Positions 1 to 6,597 are shown, counted from the stretch's first letter. The stretch is 8,871 nt of DNA from Pseudomonadales bacterium (GCA_016765265.1 JAESQG010000482.1:1-8871); one strand, 5' to 3'. Numbers and translations: made by a program. The notes: a model not told the origin generated them from the letters alone.

Positions 1-1020
1 GATAAATGCCTGAACCTTGGCCCCTGTATGACGGGATGTTCACAGGGCGCAAAATCCAGCACAGATATTACCTATTGGCCGGCTGCAATAAGAGCAGGAG
101 TTGAACTAAGAACGCAGTGTCGTGTGCGGGAGATAACCGTCAACGAACAGGGCATGGCGAATGGCGTTATCTACTATGATGCAGAGGGGGTGGAACAACA
201 CCAGCGCGCGGAGGTCGTGGTGATGGCCTGTAATGGAATAGGTACGCCAAGAATTCTTCTAAACTCCACTTCAAGTTTATTTCCAGACGGTATTGCAAAC
301 AGTAGTGGTCTGGTTGGCAAGAATTTAATGTTTCATCCGGGTGGTTTTGTTCAAGGTCAATTTGACGAAAACATCGAAAGTCATAAAGGGCCTCAAGCCT
401 GTTGTATTCTGAGTAAACAATTTTACGAAACCGATAAGGACTGTGGTTTTGTGCGCGGTTATAATATGCAGATCGTAAGGGGTACGGGGCCTGTTGGTAC
501 GGCACTGGAAGGGTATCGCATGGGCCGAATTCCTTGGGGGGCGGGTCATCATGCAGCCTTTAAAAAACGCTTTGCTCATGTGGCGAGCGTGGCTATCCAC
601 TGTGAAGATTTACCAGAAGAGCACAACAGGGTTACGCTTGATCCAGAGATCGTAGATTCCGATGGCATACCGGCTCCAAAAATCCATTACAAGGTAAGCG
701 AAAATACTCAAAAGATGATTGCACACGGACTGGCTCGTGGCGAAGAGGTGATGCGGGCTGCTGGGGCAACGGAGATATTTTCGGGTGGTCCAATACGACT
801 GGGTGGGTATCATTTATTGGGTACGGCACGGATGGGTGACGATCCTGCCTCCTTTGTAGTCAATGGCTGGGGAAGGTCTCGTGATGTTAAAAACCTGTTC
901 ATCGTTGATGGTAGTATATTTGTCACTTCTGGCGGCGTAAACCCAACCAGCACTATACAGGCACTGGCACTCTATATCGCTGATTCCATAAAAAAGAATC
1001 TTGCCAATTTATTTGATTAG
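1..1020 (+). CDS. GMC-family FAD oxidoreductase, 3' part (5' end outside window)
   Basis: The frame is open from base 1, so this is the C-terminal part (339 codons) of a gene that starts upstream; the ATG at 28 is internal. GMC enzymes oxidise alcohol groups with FAD. Seen: a Cys-rich stretch CLNLGPCMTGC followed by GAKSS near the window start, as in membrane-linked bacterial GMC dehydrogenases; the GKNLMFHPGG segment (about bases 319-345); and the C-terminal signature HLLGTARMG, whose His codon at 811-813 is the expected catalytic base. GVNPTSTIQALA follows, with the partner Asn codon at 940-942. The N-terminal FAD-binding GxGxxG is not in the window. A subunit 3-like gene starts 10 bases downstream, so electrons probably pass to a respiratory-chain partner rather than to oxygen (inference). 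The substrate cannot be read from the sequence. Confidence 0.93.
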   Translation, partial: DKCLNLGPCMTGCSQGAKSSTDITYWPAAIRAGVELRTQCRVREITVNEQGMANGVIYYDAEGVEQHQRAEVVVMACNGIGTPRILLNSTSSLFPDGIANSSGLVGKNLMFHPGGFVQGQFDENIESHKGPQACCILSKQFYETDKDCGFVRGYNMQIVRGTGPVGTALEGYRMGRIPWGAGHHAAFKKRFAHVASVAIHCEDLPEEHNRVTLDPEIVDSDGIPAPKIHYKVSENTQKMIAHGLARGEEVMRAAGATEIFSGGPIRLGGYHLLGTARMGDDPASFVVNGWGRSRDVKNLFIVDGSIFVTSGGVNPTSTIQALALYIADSIKKNLANLFD

Positions 1021-1030
1021 GACGACTGTT

Positions 1031-1489
1031 ATGACTGGGGACGACAATATTATAATTACGGACAATCCACTGAATAATATTCAGAAGGATAAACTGTCGA
1101 GTTTGCTTGAAGTGCTCATTCCTGCCAGTGACGATGGGATGTTGCCTAGTGCAGCTGAACTGGATTTTCTGCGATACTTACAGTTGAATACGGCAGAAGC
1201 TATTCCTGCCCTGGTGCAGTTATTGGATGGTCTCGATGAGCAATTTTCTACCTTGTCAAAAGAGATGCAAAATCTGGCGGTAGAGCAGTTCAGTACTGGT
1301 CATGGCCGACTGTTCAAAATGATAGTACTTCAGGTCTTCGCTTGTTACTACCAAAATGAACAGGTACAAAAAGGCCTTAGGATGGAAGCCGGCCCACTCT
1401 TCCCAAGGGGTAATGACGTCAAACCAAATGATTTATCTTTATTAGACCCTGTTATTGCCAGATCACACAGCTATAGAAAAACGAAATAA
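1031..1489 (+). CDS. Gluconate 2-dehydrogenase subunit 3-like protein
   Basis: A 152-residue protein of the small-subunit family that accompanies GMC-type dehydrogenases (gluconate 2-dehydrogenase subunit 3, PF13618-like). Seen: the N-terminal helix with LLEVLIPASDDGMLPSA (residues 25-41), which matches the usual 'LIP..D..PGA' region, and the C-terminal block GPLFPRGNDV then LSLLDPVIAR (residues 121-144), typical of this family. The start at 1031 is preferred over an in-frame ATG at 1001 because 1001 lies inside the GMC gene, while 1031 is 10 bases after its stop, with AGGAC overlapping that stop as a modest ribosome site. The pair is therefore co-transcribed and probably translationally coupled. 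No twin-arginine or other signal peptide is visible at the N-terminus, unlike many members, so any export would have to depend on the partner. The role as an assembly or electron-transfer subunit comes from family knowledge. Confidence 0.85.
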   Translation: MTGDDNIIITDNPLNNIQKDKLSSLLEVLIPASDDGMLPSAAELDFLRYLQLNTAEAIPALVQLLDGLDEQFSTLSKEMQNLAVEQFSTGHGRLFKMIVLQVFACYYQNEQVQKGLRMEAGPLFPRGNDVKPNDLSLLDPVIARSHSYRKTK

Positions 1490-1521
1490 TGAGCTAGTAG
1501 TAACAAAAGAAAAAGTAAAAA

Positions 1522-1582
1522 AGGGGTCAAGTTCCATAATAACGTATGTATTGCTTGGACTCTATAAATTTAACTAACCCCT
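1522..1582. repeat. Palindromic element, GGGGTCAA type
   Basis: A 61-base imperfect palindrome bounded by AGGGGT (1522-1527) and ACCCCT (1577-1582). Nested inside, GGGGTCAAG (1523-1531) faces CTTGGACTC (1554-1562). The start, A-run plus GGGTCAA and CCATAA, is shared with the hairpin at 6598-6634. Such GGGGTCA-type palindromes resemble the REP-like sequences that flank Y1 (IS200-like) transposase genes in gammaproteobacteria; no transposase is present here. It lies between the subunit 3 gene and the broken reductase gene. It has no U-tract, so a terminator role is doubtful. Confidence 0.5.
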
Positions 1583-1640
1583 GCCTTATCATTTCAGTTC
1601 CATATCAAGGTTGAGGTTATCAAAGAAGGGAATTCTTGAG

Positions 1641-2075
1641 ATGAAAAAGCGTCCACTAGGTAGCACTGGATTAGAAGTCAACGAAATTGGACTAGGGTGT
1701 ATGAGTATGTCCTGGGCATACGGCAAACCCAATAAGGAAGAATCGATTCGCACCCTTAAAGGAGCGATCGACATTGGATACGATTTTCTCGACACGTCGA
1801 ATGTTTATGGGCTAGGCCAAAACGAAAGCTTAATTGCTGAAGTTCTAAAGCAAGATCAGCAGCGTTACACGCTAGCCTCCAAATGTGGGATTGTCGTTAA
1901 AGAAGACGGAGGCCGTGGAGTCAATGGTAAACCTGAATATATCAAACAATGCTGTGAAGAAAGTTTAGAGCGTTTACAAACGGATGTTATCGATTTGTAT
2001 TACCTTCATAGACCAGATCCGAAGACTCCCATAGAAGAAAGTATCGGAGCCTTTGTTGTTCACCCCTTTCAGTAG
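1641..2075 (+). pseudogene. Aldo/keto reductase, truncated after about 140 residues
   Basis: The N-terminal part of an NADPH-dependent aldo/keto reductase. Seen: MKKRPLGSTGLEVNEIGLG at the start, FLDTSNVYG with the catalytic Asp and Tyr, LASKCG with the catalytic Lys, and LYYLHRPDPKTPIEESIGA with the His of the tetrad. The whole N-terminal half is thus well preserved. After IGA (base 2051) the sequence leaves the family: FVVHPFQ and a stop follow, giving 144 residues against roughly 320-340 normally. The second half of the barrel and the cofactor phosphate-binding region are missing. The break coincides with the left edge of the 70-bp repeat at 2052-2121. The start is at 1641, with AAGGG about 10 bases upstream; in-frame bases back to 1611 lack a matching family N-terminus. 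With half a barrel it can hardly be active; the intact catalytic residues suggest the disruption is recent. Confidence 0.85.
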
Positions 2076-2121
2076 AGTGATTCAAATTGGTATAAACTTA
2101 GCGAATCAATGGTATAAGTCT
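2052..2121. repeat. 70-bp dispersed repeat, copy 1
   Basis: Aligned without gaps to 6621-6690, 53 of 70 positions match. The best-conserved core is CAAATTGGT, one variable base, then TAAACTTA, followed further on by GGTA, one variable base, AAGTCT. The match starts at the exact point where the aldo/keto reductase reading frame leaves its family and ends at about 2121. The left 15 bases correspond to the right arm of the hairpin next to copy 2. No coding capacity is seen in it. Confidence 0.75.
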
Positions 2122-2263
2122 TATTAAGTCCAATGCTTGTCTCTACATAGTCTGTTTTAGGTAATGTTACTTTTCTCAATATAGTGATTAAATTAACCGT
2201 ACATACTGTGGATTTTAAAGCGTTACTGCAGTGATCAAAAATTTCAGATAGAGGTAAAGGATA

Positions 2264-3088
2264 ATGGGTACCGCTACTCCGTCGAATGTTAAAATAAAAG
2301 CGAGGCGCATGAACTTTAAGCATACGCAGAACAAACCCCGCTATTGGCACCACGGCGACCCGTTCTTAACTCACGCGTTGACTAGCGCATCGATCTTTTT
2401 CCCCGAAGGCGAGCGTTTTTTTATTCGTTCAGTGAGGCATTTTGAAAAAGAGATAACAGATCCACAGTTGCGAGAGGATATTAAAGGGTTTATTGCCCAG
2501 GAAGCGACTCATGGGCATGAGCATACCAAGTATAATGACGATGTGATCGGGCAGGGTTATCGATTTCTAAAGCCGGTTGAGCGGCAGGTGAAAATTGGTT
2601 TGGCCATGCTAAATAAGTACTCACCAAAACAGTTTCAACTGGCGGTCACTGTGGCTTTGGAGCACATCACCTCGATAGCCGCAGGAATGTTGTTGGCCCA
2701 TCCTGAATTGATGGAAGGCGTAGAGCCGGAGCACCAGGAAATCTGGCTTTGGCATGCAGTTGAAGAAACGGAACATAAAGCGGTAGCGTTTGATGTCTAT
2801 GATTATATCGGAGGCAAATACTGGATTCGTGTTTTGGCTTTGGGTTTAGCGACAATGCTATTCCTGCCTGCTGTTTTCTTCTTGCTGAGCCGGTTTTTAA
2901 TAATGGATAAAAAGTTTAACAGGAAGACGTTCCGAGACCTGAAAGATTACCATGAAGGTAAAGGCCATATATTTAAAGAGCTAGGCGCGCATTATTTAGA
3001 GTATTATCGTAGAGATTTTCATCCCTGGGACCTGCAGAACCAGCATCACATTGATGAGTGGAAAAACAATAACAAAACGTTCGCGTAA
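2264..3088 (+). CDS. PF10118/COG3687 predicted metal-dependent hydrolase, membrane-associated
   Basis: A 274-residue protein of the family annotated as 'predicted metal-dependent hydrolase' (COG3687). Seen: the family opening RYWHHGDPFLTHALTSAS (27-44), FFPEGERFF (45-53), FIAQEATHGHEH (76-87), ALEH (131-134) and WHAVEETEHKAVAFD (163-177), then one hydrophobic segment (about 187-212) followed by a basic, aromatic tail. The acidic and His residues form two ExxH motifs (E80-H83 and E168-H171) plus single Glu residues near 50 and 133, the order found in ferritin-like di-iron four-helix proteins. An oxidase or oxygenase role is therefore as plausible as hydrolysis (inference). The start is supported by GAGG at about 2251-2254 and the family-like N-terminus. 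It has its own leader downstream of the broken reductase and ends before a strong hairpin. Substrate unknown; members are common in lipid- and steroid-degrading proteobacteria. Confidence 0.88.
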   Translation: MGTATPSNVKIKARRMNFKHTQNKPRYWHHGDPFLTHALTSASIFFPEGERFFIRSVRHFEKEITDPQLREDIKGFIAQEATHGHEHTKYNDDVIGQGYRFLKPVERQVKIGLAMLNKYSPKQFQLAVTVALEHITSIAAGMLLAHPELMEGVEPEHQEIWLWHAVEETEHKAVAFDVYDYIGGKYWIRVLALGLATMLFLPAVFFLLSRFLIMDKKFNRKTFRDLKDYHEGKGHIFKELGAHYLEYYRRDFHPWDLQNQHHIDEWKNNNKTFA

Positions 3089-3146
3089 GAATGTAAAAAC
3101 GGTTTGCTCCTTAGTGCTTGGCGCTAAATAACCTGTTGTAGAGATT

Positions 3147-3185
3147 GGTACTCTTATCAATATAGGGATTGATAAGAGTACCTTT
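3147..3185. terminator. Strong hairpin terminator between convergent genes
   Basis: A perfect 14-base-pair stem: GGTACTCTTATCAA (3147-3160) pairs with TTGATAAGAGTACC (3169-3182) around an 8-base loop, followed by TTT. It sits between the convergent PF10118 gene and the MaoC gene and can serve both strands, although the U-tract is short. A smaller stem-loop (TTAGTGC facing GCGCTAA) lies just upstream, at about 3112-3128. Confidence 0.75.
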
Positions 3186-3256
3186 GTATAGTTGCCTTCA
3201 CTCTTGAGGTAAAGCGGCCAATAACCGAATTTAAATATCGACTGAATAGCTTATAC

Positions 3257-3715
3257 CTAGGTAAAAAACATTGTTAGCCAATCCGCAACTATAGCGGGTT
3301 TCTCTTCGCCTTCAATTTCAACCGTGTGTTCAACATTAACTAAAATACGTCCGCCTTCTTTGTAGTCCACGCTTTTCATTTTGGTGCAGGTGCGTACTCT
3401 CTTACCGCTGCGTACTGGGTTGACAAATCGAACCTTATCGAAGCCATAATTCATACCCATTTTTACGCCTTCAGGAACTACATCGCCCTCCACACTCTGG
3501 GCGAGTTTGACCATCAACGAAAGGGTTAAAAAACCATGTGCGATGGTGCCGCCAAAAAGAGGCTTCGCTGCATCTGGGTCCACATGAATAAACTGGTGAT
3601 CTTCAGTGACGTCAGCAAATTGATCAATACGATCTTGATTGATCTCTAACCACTCACCTTTACCTAATTCTTTTCCAATATAATCTTTTAATGAATCTGC
3701 TGGTACAATTTTCAT
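3257..3715 (-). CDS. MaoC-like (R)-specific enoyl-CoA hydratase
   Basis: A single hot-dog domain protein of 152 residues, the usual length for NodN/MaoC-type hydratases, which add water to 2-enoyl-CoA to give (R)-3-hydroxyacyl-CoA in the cytoplasm. Seen: the hydratase motif FADVTEDHQFIHVDPDAAK (33-51) with the catalytic pair D39 and H44 in D-x4-H spacing, FGGTIAHGFLTLSL (54-67), and the strand pattern RFVNPVRSGKRVR (96-108). The start is fixed by GAGG about eight bases upstream on the minus strand and by the family N-terminus. The gene is convergent with the PF10118 gene and divergent from the SDR pair, so it may share control with the SDRs through the intergenic region. A small stem-loop (TGGCTT facing AAGCCA, 3740-3754) lies in its leader. 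The exact acyl chain is unknown; a dehydratase acting on cyclic or branched acyl-CoA is possible. Confidence 0.92.
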   Translation of the reverse strand: MKIVPADSLKDYIGKELGKGEWLEINQDRIDQFADVTEDHQFIHVDPDAAKPLFGGTIAHGFLTLSLMVKLAQSVEGDVVPEGVKMGMNYGFDKVRFVNPVRSGKRVRTCTKMKSVDYKEGGRILVNVEHTVEIEGEEKPAIVADWLTMFFT

Positions 3716-3955
3716 CTTGTTGCCTCATGTGTTGATAGCTGGCTTAAAAAGCCAAGCTTGTAAAATCTAAGCTCAATTGTTTTATTAGTAATGGTTAGAA
3801 CTAAGCTTGATTATTGCGAGTCGGCTAACTTAGCACATTATTAAAGTATCATGAAAGCGACAAACGCCAGCGGTACAAACACTAATATTGATTTTGGGTG
3901 TGTGTCTTTGCGATACTGGGAGGGCATAGAGTTAAATCAAGCAGGAGAGAATATT
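3716..3955. promoter_or_regulatory. Divergent intergenic region between maoC-like and SDR genes
   Basis: A 240-base AT-rich gap that must hold the start signals of both the minus-strand hydratase and the plus-strand SDR pair. It holds three similar short words on the same strand: CCAAGCTTG (3752-3760), CTAAGCTCA (3767-3775) and CTAAGCTTG (3801-3809), which could be regulator-binding sites. No convincing sigma-70 -35/-10 pair was found, so promoter positions are not given. The upstream ATG at 3851 is in frame with the SDR but has no ribosome site. Confidence 0.45.
3943..3949 (+). promoter_or_regulatory. Ribosome binding site that fixes the first SDR start
   Basis: AGGAGAG lies six bases before the ATG at 3956. 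The alternative in-frame ATG at 3851 has no such site, and its extra 35 residues have no counterpart in the tandem paralogue, which also begins MGR. Confidence 0.85.
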
Positions 3956-4708
3956 ATGGGACGTGTAGAAGGAAAGGTAGCCATTATCACCGGTGGTGCC
4001 ATGGGCATGGGTGAATCTCATAGTCTGGTACTAGCTCGCGAAGGGGCCAAGGTAGTCGTAACCGATATCAATACTACAGCCGGTGAAGCTACGGCGCAGC
4101 AAATACGCGATGAAGGTGGTGAGGCCGTGTTCATTGAACACGATGTCGCTATTGAAGAGCAATGGCAGAGCGTTATTGACCAGACTGTGGAAGCGTACGG
4201 AAAGGTGGACATACTGGTCAATAATGCCGGTATCGTTATATTTAAATCTAATGAGAATACCACTGTCGAGATCTGGGACAAGACCATGGCGGTCAATTCC
4301 ACTGGTGTATTTTTGGGGTGTAAAACAGTATTTCCGGCTATGGAGAAAGCCGGCGGTGGCTCCATTATTAATATCTCCTCAATATACGGCATCATTGGTG
4401 CTTCCAACACAGCTGCCTATCAGGCATCGAAGGGAGCCGTTCGCATGTTAACCAAGTCCTGCGCCGTTGATTACGGCAGATATAATATCCGCGTTAACTC
4501 AATTCACCCTGGTGTCATTCGCACCCCTATTTTGGGGGGGCTCGAGGAGGACAGTGAGGCGATTAAATCGGTATTAGGTAGCACTATCCTGCAGCGAATA
4601 GGTGAGCCTATTGAAGTATCCAACGCCGTCCTGTTACTGGCATCGGATGAATCTTCTTATATGACGGGATCAGAACTCGTGGTTGACGGTGGCTATACCA
4701 CCGTTTGA
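3956..4708 (+). CDS. Short-chain dehydrogenase, cyclopentanol/hydroxysteroid dehydrogenase type (first of tandem pair)
   Basis: A 250-residue classical SDR, an NAD(P)-dependent alcohol dehydrogenase/ketoreductase of the cytoplasm. Seen: TGGAMGMG (12-19) for the dinucleotide, D37 after the second strand (VVVTDIN), which favours NAD over NADP, NNAG (89-92), the structural N114, S142, Y155 and K159 (YQASK), and IHPGVIRTP (183-191). All four catalytic-tetrad residues are present. The opening MGRVEGKVAIITGGAMGMG, the SSIYG segment and the closing GSELVVDGGYT are like cyclopentanol dehydrogenase (CpnA-type) and related hydroxysteroid dehydrogenases, as recalled from known members. It is 55% identical, without gaps, to the next gene and precedes it by 55 bases, so they form an operon. 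The natural substrate is probably a cyclic or polycyclic secondary alcohol (inference). Confidence 0.93.
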   Translation: MGRVEGKVAIITGGAMGMGESHSLVLAREGAKVVVTDINTTAGEATAQQIRDEGGEAVFIEHDVAIEEQWQSVIDQTVEAYGKVDILVNNAGIVIFKSNENTTVEIWDKTMAVNSTGVFLGCKTVFPAMEKAGGGSIINISSIYGIIGASNTAAYQASKGAVRMLTKSCAVDYGRYNIRVNSIHPGVIRTPILGGLEEDSEAIKSVLGSTILQRIGEPIEVSNAVLLLASDESSYMTGSELVVDGGYTTV

Positions 4709-4763
4709 TTGAAAATATTTAAAACAAATTAACACAACCTTTAATGATGAAGGGAGAATAAAA

Positions 4764-5516
4764 ATGGGCCGATTAGACGGAAAAATAGCAGTTATTACGG
4801 GCGGTGCTGATGGTATGGGAGCTTCCCATAGCCGACTTTTCTCACAGGAAGGGGCAAAACTTGTGGTAACGGACCGACGTGAAGAACCGGGTCAGAGAGT
4901 GGTGGACGATATTGTTGCCGCAGGGGGCGAAGCGATTTTTGTTCACCAGGATGTTTCTGTTGAGGCGGATTGGGAGCGTGTCGCAGCAGTGACTATGGAC
5001 CGTTATGGCAAGGCGGATATATTGATTAACAATGCGGCCATTGCTTCATTCAAGAGCGCAAAGGACGCAACTCTTGAAGAGTGGAATTTGATAATGGATG
5101 TGACGGCCAAGAGTATATTTTTAGGCTGTAAGGCTATGTTGCCAGCCATGCAGGCAGCGGGCGGCGGTTCTATTGTTAATAATTCATCTATATCGGGTAT
5201 TGTGGGTATGGGGGCTCAGGCTGCGTATCAGGCGGCAAAAGGTGCTGTACGTGTATTGAGTAAATCCATTGCTGTGGATTATGCAAAATACAATATACGG
5301 TGCAACAGTATTCACCCCGGCGTGGTTCGAACTCGGGGTACCAGTCGGGTGATGGATGATCCGAGTTTTGTCGATGGAATGCTTACCAGCACGATTCTCC
5401 GGCGAGTGGCTGAACCCATTGAGCTATCCTACCCGGTCCCGTTTCTGGCCTCCGATGAATCGACTTATGTTAATGGAGCGGAACTAGTCGTTGACGGCGG
5501 TTATACCACAAAATAA
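4764..5516 (+). CDS. Short-chain dehydrogenase (second of tandem pair, altered active-site residues)
   Basis: A 250-residue classical SDR that aligns end to end with its upstream neighbour (138 of 250 residues identical by hand count). Seen: TGGADGMG (12-19), D37 in VVTDRR indicating NAD preference, S142, Y155 and K159 (YQAAK), and IHPGVVRT (183-190). Oddities: NNAG is NNAA here, and the tetrad Asn at 114 is Thr (MDVTAKS), whereas the neighbour has Asn. Residues 191-208, the loop that covers the substrate in SDRs, share only about two positions with the neighbour, so a different substrate or stereo-preference is likely (inference). AGGGAGA (4751-4757) is a good ribosome site seven bases before the ATG. 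The gene is read through from the upstream SDR and ends before a hairpin. It could act on the next hydroxyl or on the opposite epimer in the same pathway. Confidence 0.92.
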   Translation: MGRLDGKIAVITGGADGMGASHSRLFSQEGAKLVVTDRREEPGQRVVDDIVAAGGEAIFVHQDVSVEADWERVAAVTMDRYGKADILINNAAIASFKSAKDATLEEWNLIMDVTAKSIFLGCKAMLPAMQAAGGGSIVNNSSISGIVGMGAQAAYQAAKGAVRVLSKSIAVDYAKYNIRCNSIHPGVVRTRGTSRVMDDPSFVDGMLTSTILRRVAEPIELSYPVPFLASDESTYVNGAELVVDGGYTTK

Positions 5517-5540
5517 ATTCCGTACACGAAACTTCGTGCT

Positions 5541-5572
5541 TTAAGGGCTCACGGAAATTCGGAGCCCTTATA
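5541..5572. terminator. Hairpin terminator between convergent SDR genes
   Basis: TAAGGGCTC (5542-5550) pairs perfectly with GAGCCCTTA (5562-5570) over an 11-base loop that can pair further inside (CG with CG). The tail TATATT is only weakly T-rich. A smaller stem-loop, CACGA facing TCGTG (5525-5538), precedes it. The position between the second SDR and the convergent third SDR suits a terminator acting in both directions. Confidence 0.65.
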
Positions 5573-5584
5573 TTCAGCCACTAT

Positions 5585-5639
5585 TATTAAGCAAGAACTA
5601 TTAAGCAAGAATTATTAAGCAAGAATTATTGAGCAACAT
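5585..5639. repeat. 14-bp tandem repeat at the 3' end of the third SDR gene
   Basis: Three units of TATTAAGCAAGAA plus C or T (5585-5598, 5599-5612, 5613-5626) and a diverged 13-base unit TATTGAGCAACAT (5627-5639). The diverged unit is the last codons and stop of the SDR on the minus strand, so the array appears to be copies of the gene end generated by slippage. On the minus strand each unit carries TAATA, giving extra stop codons in several frames. Confidence 0.85.
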
Positions 5640-6387
5640 AACCACCATCTACTGGCATACAATGTCCAGTAACAAGTGACGCCTTATCCGAACACAACCA
5701 CGCCACAGCTTCACCAATTTCTGAGGGCTGACCCATACGGCCTATGGGTTGGGAGGAGACCATGTTGTTAATCATTTTTGAATCTGTTCCCGCCTGGACA
5801 ACCATAGGTGTCTCAATCAATCCCGGACATACTGAATTAACGCGAATGTTTTTCTTGGCAAATTCTACGGCTGCAGATTTGGTTAAACCATTTACGCCGT
5901 GCTTAGCAGCGCCGTAGGCCGGCGCGTAGGCAGCAGCAACCAAACCTGCAATGGATGCCGTGCTAACAATAGCACCGCCAGTCCCTTGATCGAGAAACTG
6001 CTGAATTTCATTTTTCATGCACAACCAGACACCTTTCAGATTGACTGCGATATTACGATCAAAATTTCCCTCAGAGCACATGACGGTATTCGCCATCTTG
6101 CCAGATATTCCCGCATTATTAAAAGCGCAATTTAGTTGTCCGTAGCGACTCACGCAGGCTTTTATCAAGGCCTCCACCTCTGACGACTGGGCGACATCAC
6201 AGCGCACAAATATCGCGTCACCACCGGCCTCTTTAACCATTGCAACAGTTTCATTTCCGCCTTCTTCGTTAATGTCGGAAACAACGACTTTTGCACCCTC
6301 AGCACCGAAAATAATGCTGGTAGCACGACCTATGCCCGACCCAGCGCCGGTGATTAAACCTACTTTTCCTTCTAAAATGCCTTTCAT
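5626..6387 (-). CDS. Short-chain dehydrogenase/reductase (third SDR)
   Basis: A 253-residue classical SDR with every expected motif: TGAGSGIG (13-20), D38 in VVVSDIN favouring NAD, NNAG (90-93), N116, S145, Y158 and K162 (YGAAK), CPGLIETPM (187-195) and the C-terminal PVDGGYVAQ. It is more distant from the tandem pair: TGAGSGIG replaces TGGAxGMG, and it has extra residues before the glycine motif. It is closer to the general glucose/3-oxoacyl-ACP reductase-like SDRs, so it is not simply a third copy of the pair. The start is supported by AGGGGA about six bases upstream on the minus strand (6391-6396). It is transcribed toward the pair with a hairpin between, and stands alone. The substrate is not evident; oxidation of a 3-hydroxyacyl-CoA or a secondary alcohol are both possible. 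Confidence 0.92.
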   Translation of the reverse strand: MKGILEGKVGLITGAGSGIGRATSIIFGAEGAKVVVSDINEEGGNETVAMVKEAGGDAIFVRCDVAQSSEVEALIKACVSRYGQLNCAFNNAGISGKMANTVMCSEGNFDRNIAVNLKGVWLCMKNEIQQFLDQGTGGAIVSTASIAGLVAAAYAPAYGAAKHGVNGLTKSAAVEFAKKNIRVNSVCPGLIETPMVVQAGTDSKMINNMVSSQPIGRMGQPSEIGEAVAWLCSDKASLVTGHCMPVDGGYVAQ

Positions 6388-6597
6388 CTTTTTCCCCTTT
6401 ATTTATTATAAATAGTATTTATTACTAAGGTTTCGAGCGAGGGTTTAGTATATAAGAGAAACCACTCAAATCGATACCCATACCGATCCTTCGGGGCTAA
6501 CAGTATCATCAGCGATTTAAATGATAACTGAATTAGTTTCTCTTCGTCCCCGCTCCCATTATGACGGGTTAGCAAAGACAAGAGGGTCTAGAAAAAA

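Noticed and set aside
2069..2353. Minus-strand open frame spanning the repeat and the start of the PF10118 gene
   Set aside because: It overlaps a well-supported gene start on the opposite strand and has no domain resemblance.
3851..3955. N-terminal extension of the first SDR from the ATG at 3851
   Set aside because: There is no ribosome site at 3851, while 3956 has AGGAGAG and aligns with the start of the tandem paralogue.
4018..4410. Open frame of 130 codons antisense to the first SDR gene
   Set aside because: It is opposite a clearly coding SDR and its residue content (many Ser, Thr, Ala, Pro) is what the complement of such a gene gives.
4083..4451. Open frame of 122 codons overlapping the first SDR in another frame
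   Set aside because: The SDR frame carries all family motifs; this frame has none and is rich in Arg, Leu and Trp, typical of a shifted reading.
6399..6581. Open frame of 60 codons on the minus strand upstream of the third SDR
   Set aside because: No recognisable domain, no ribosome site, AT-rich leader context and overlap with the likely promoter region; it most likely arises by chance.
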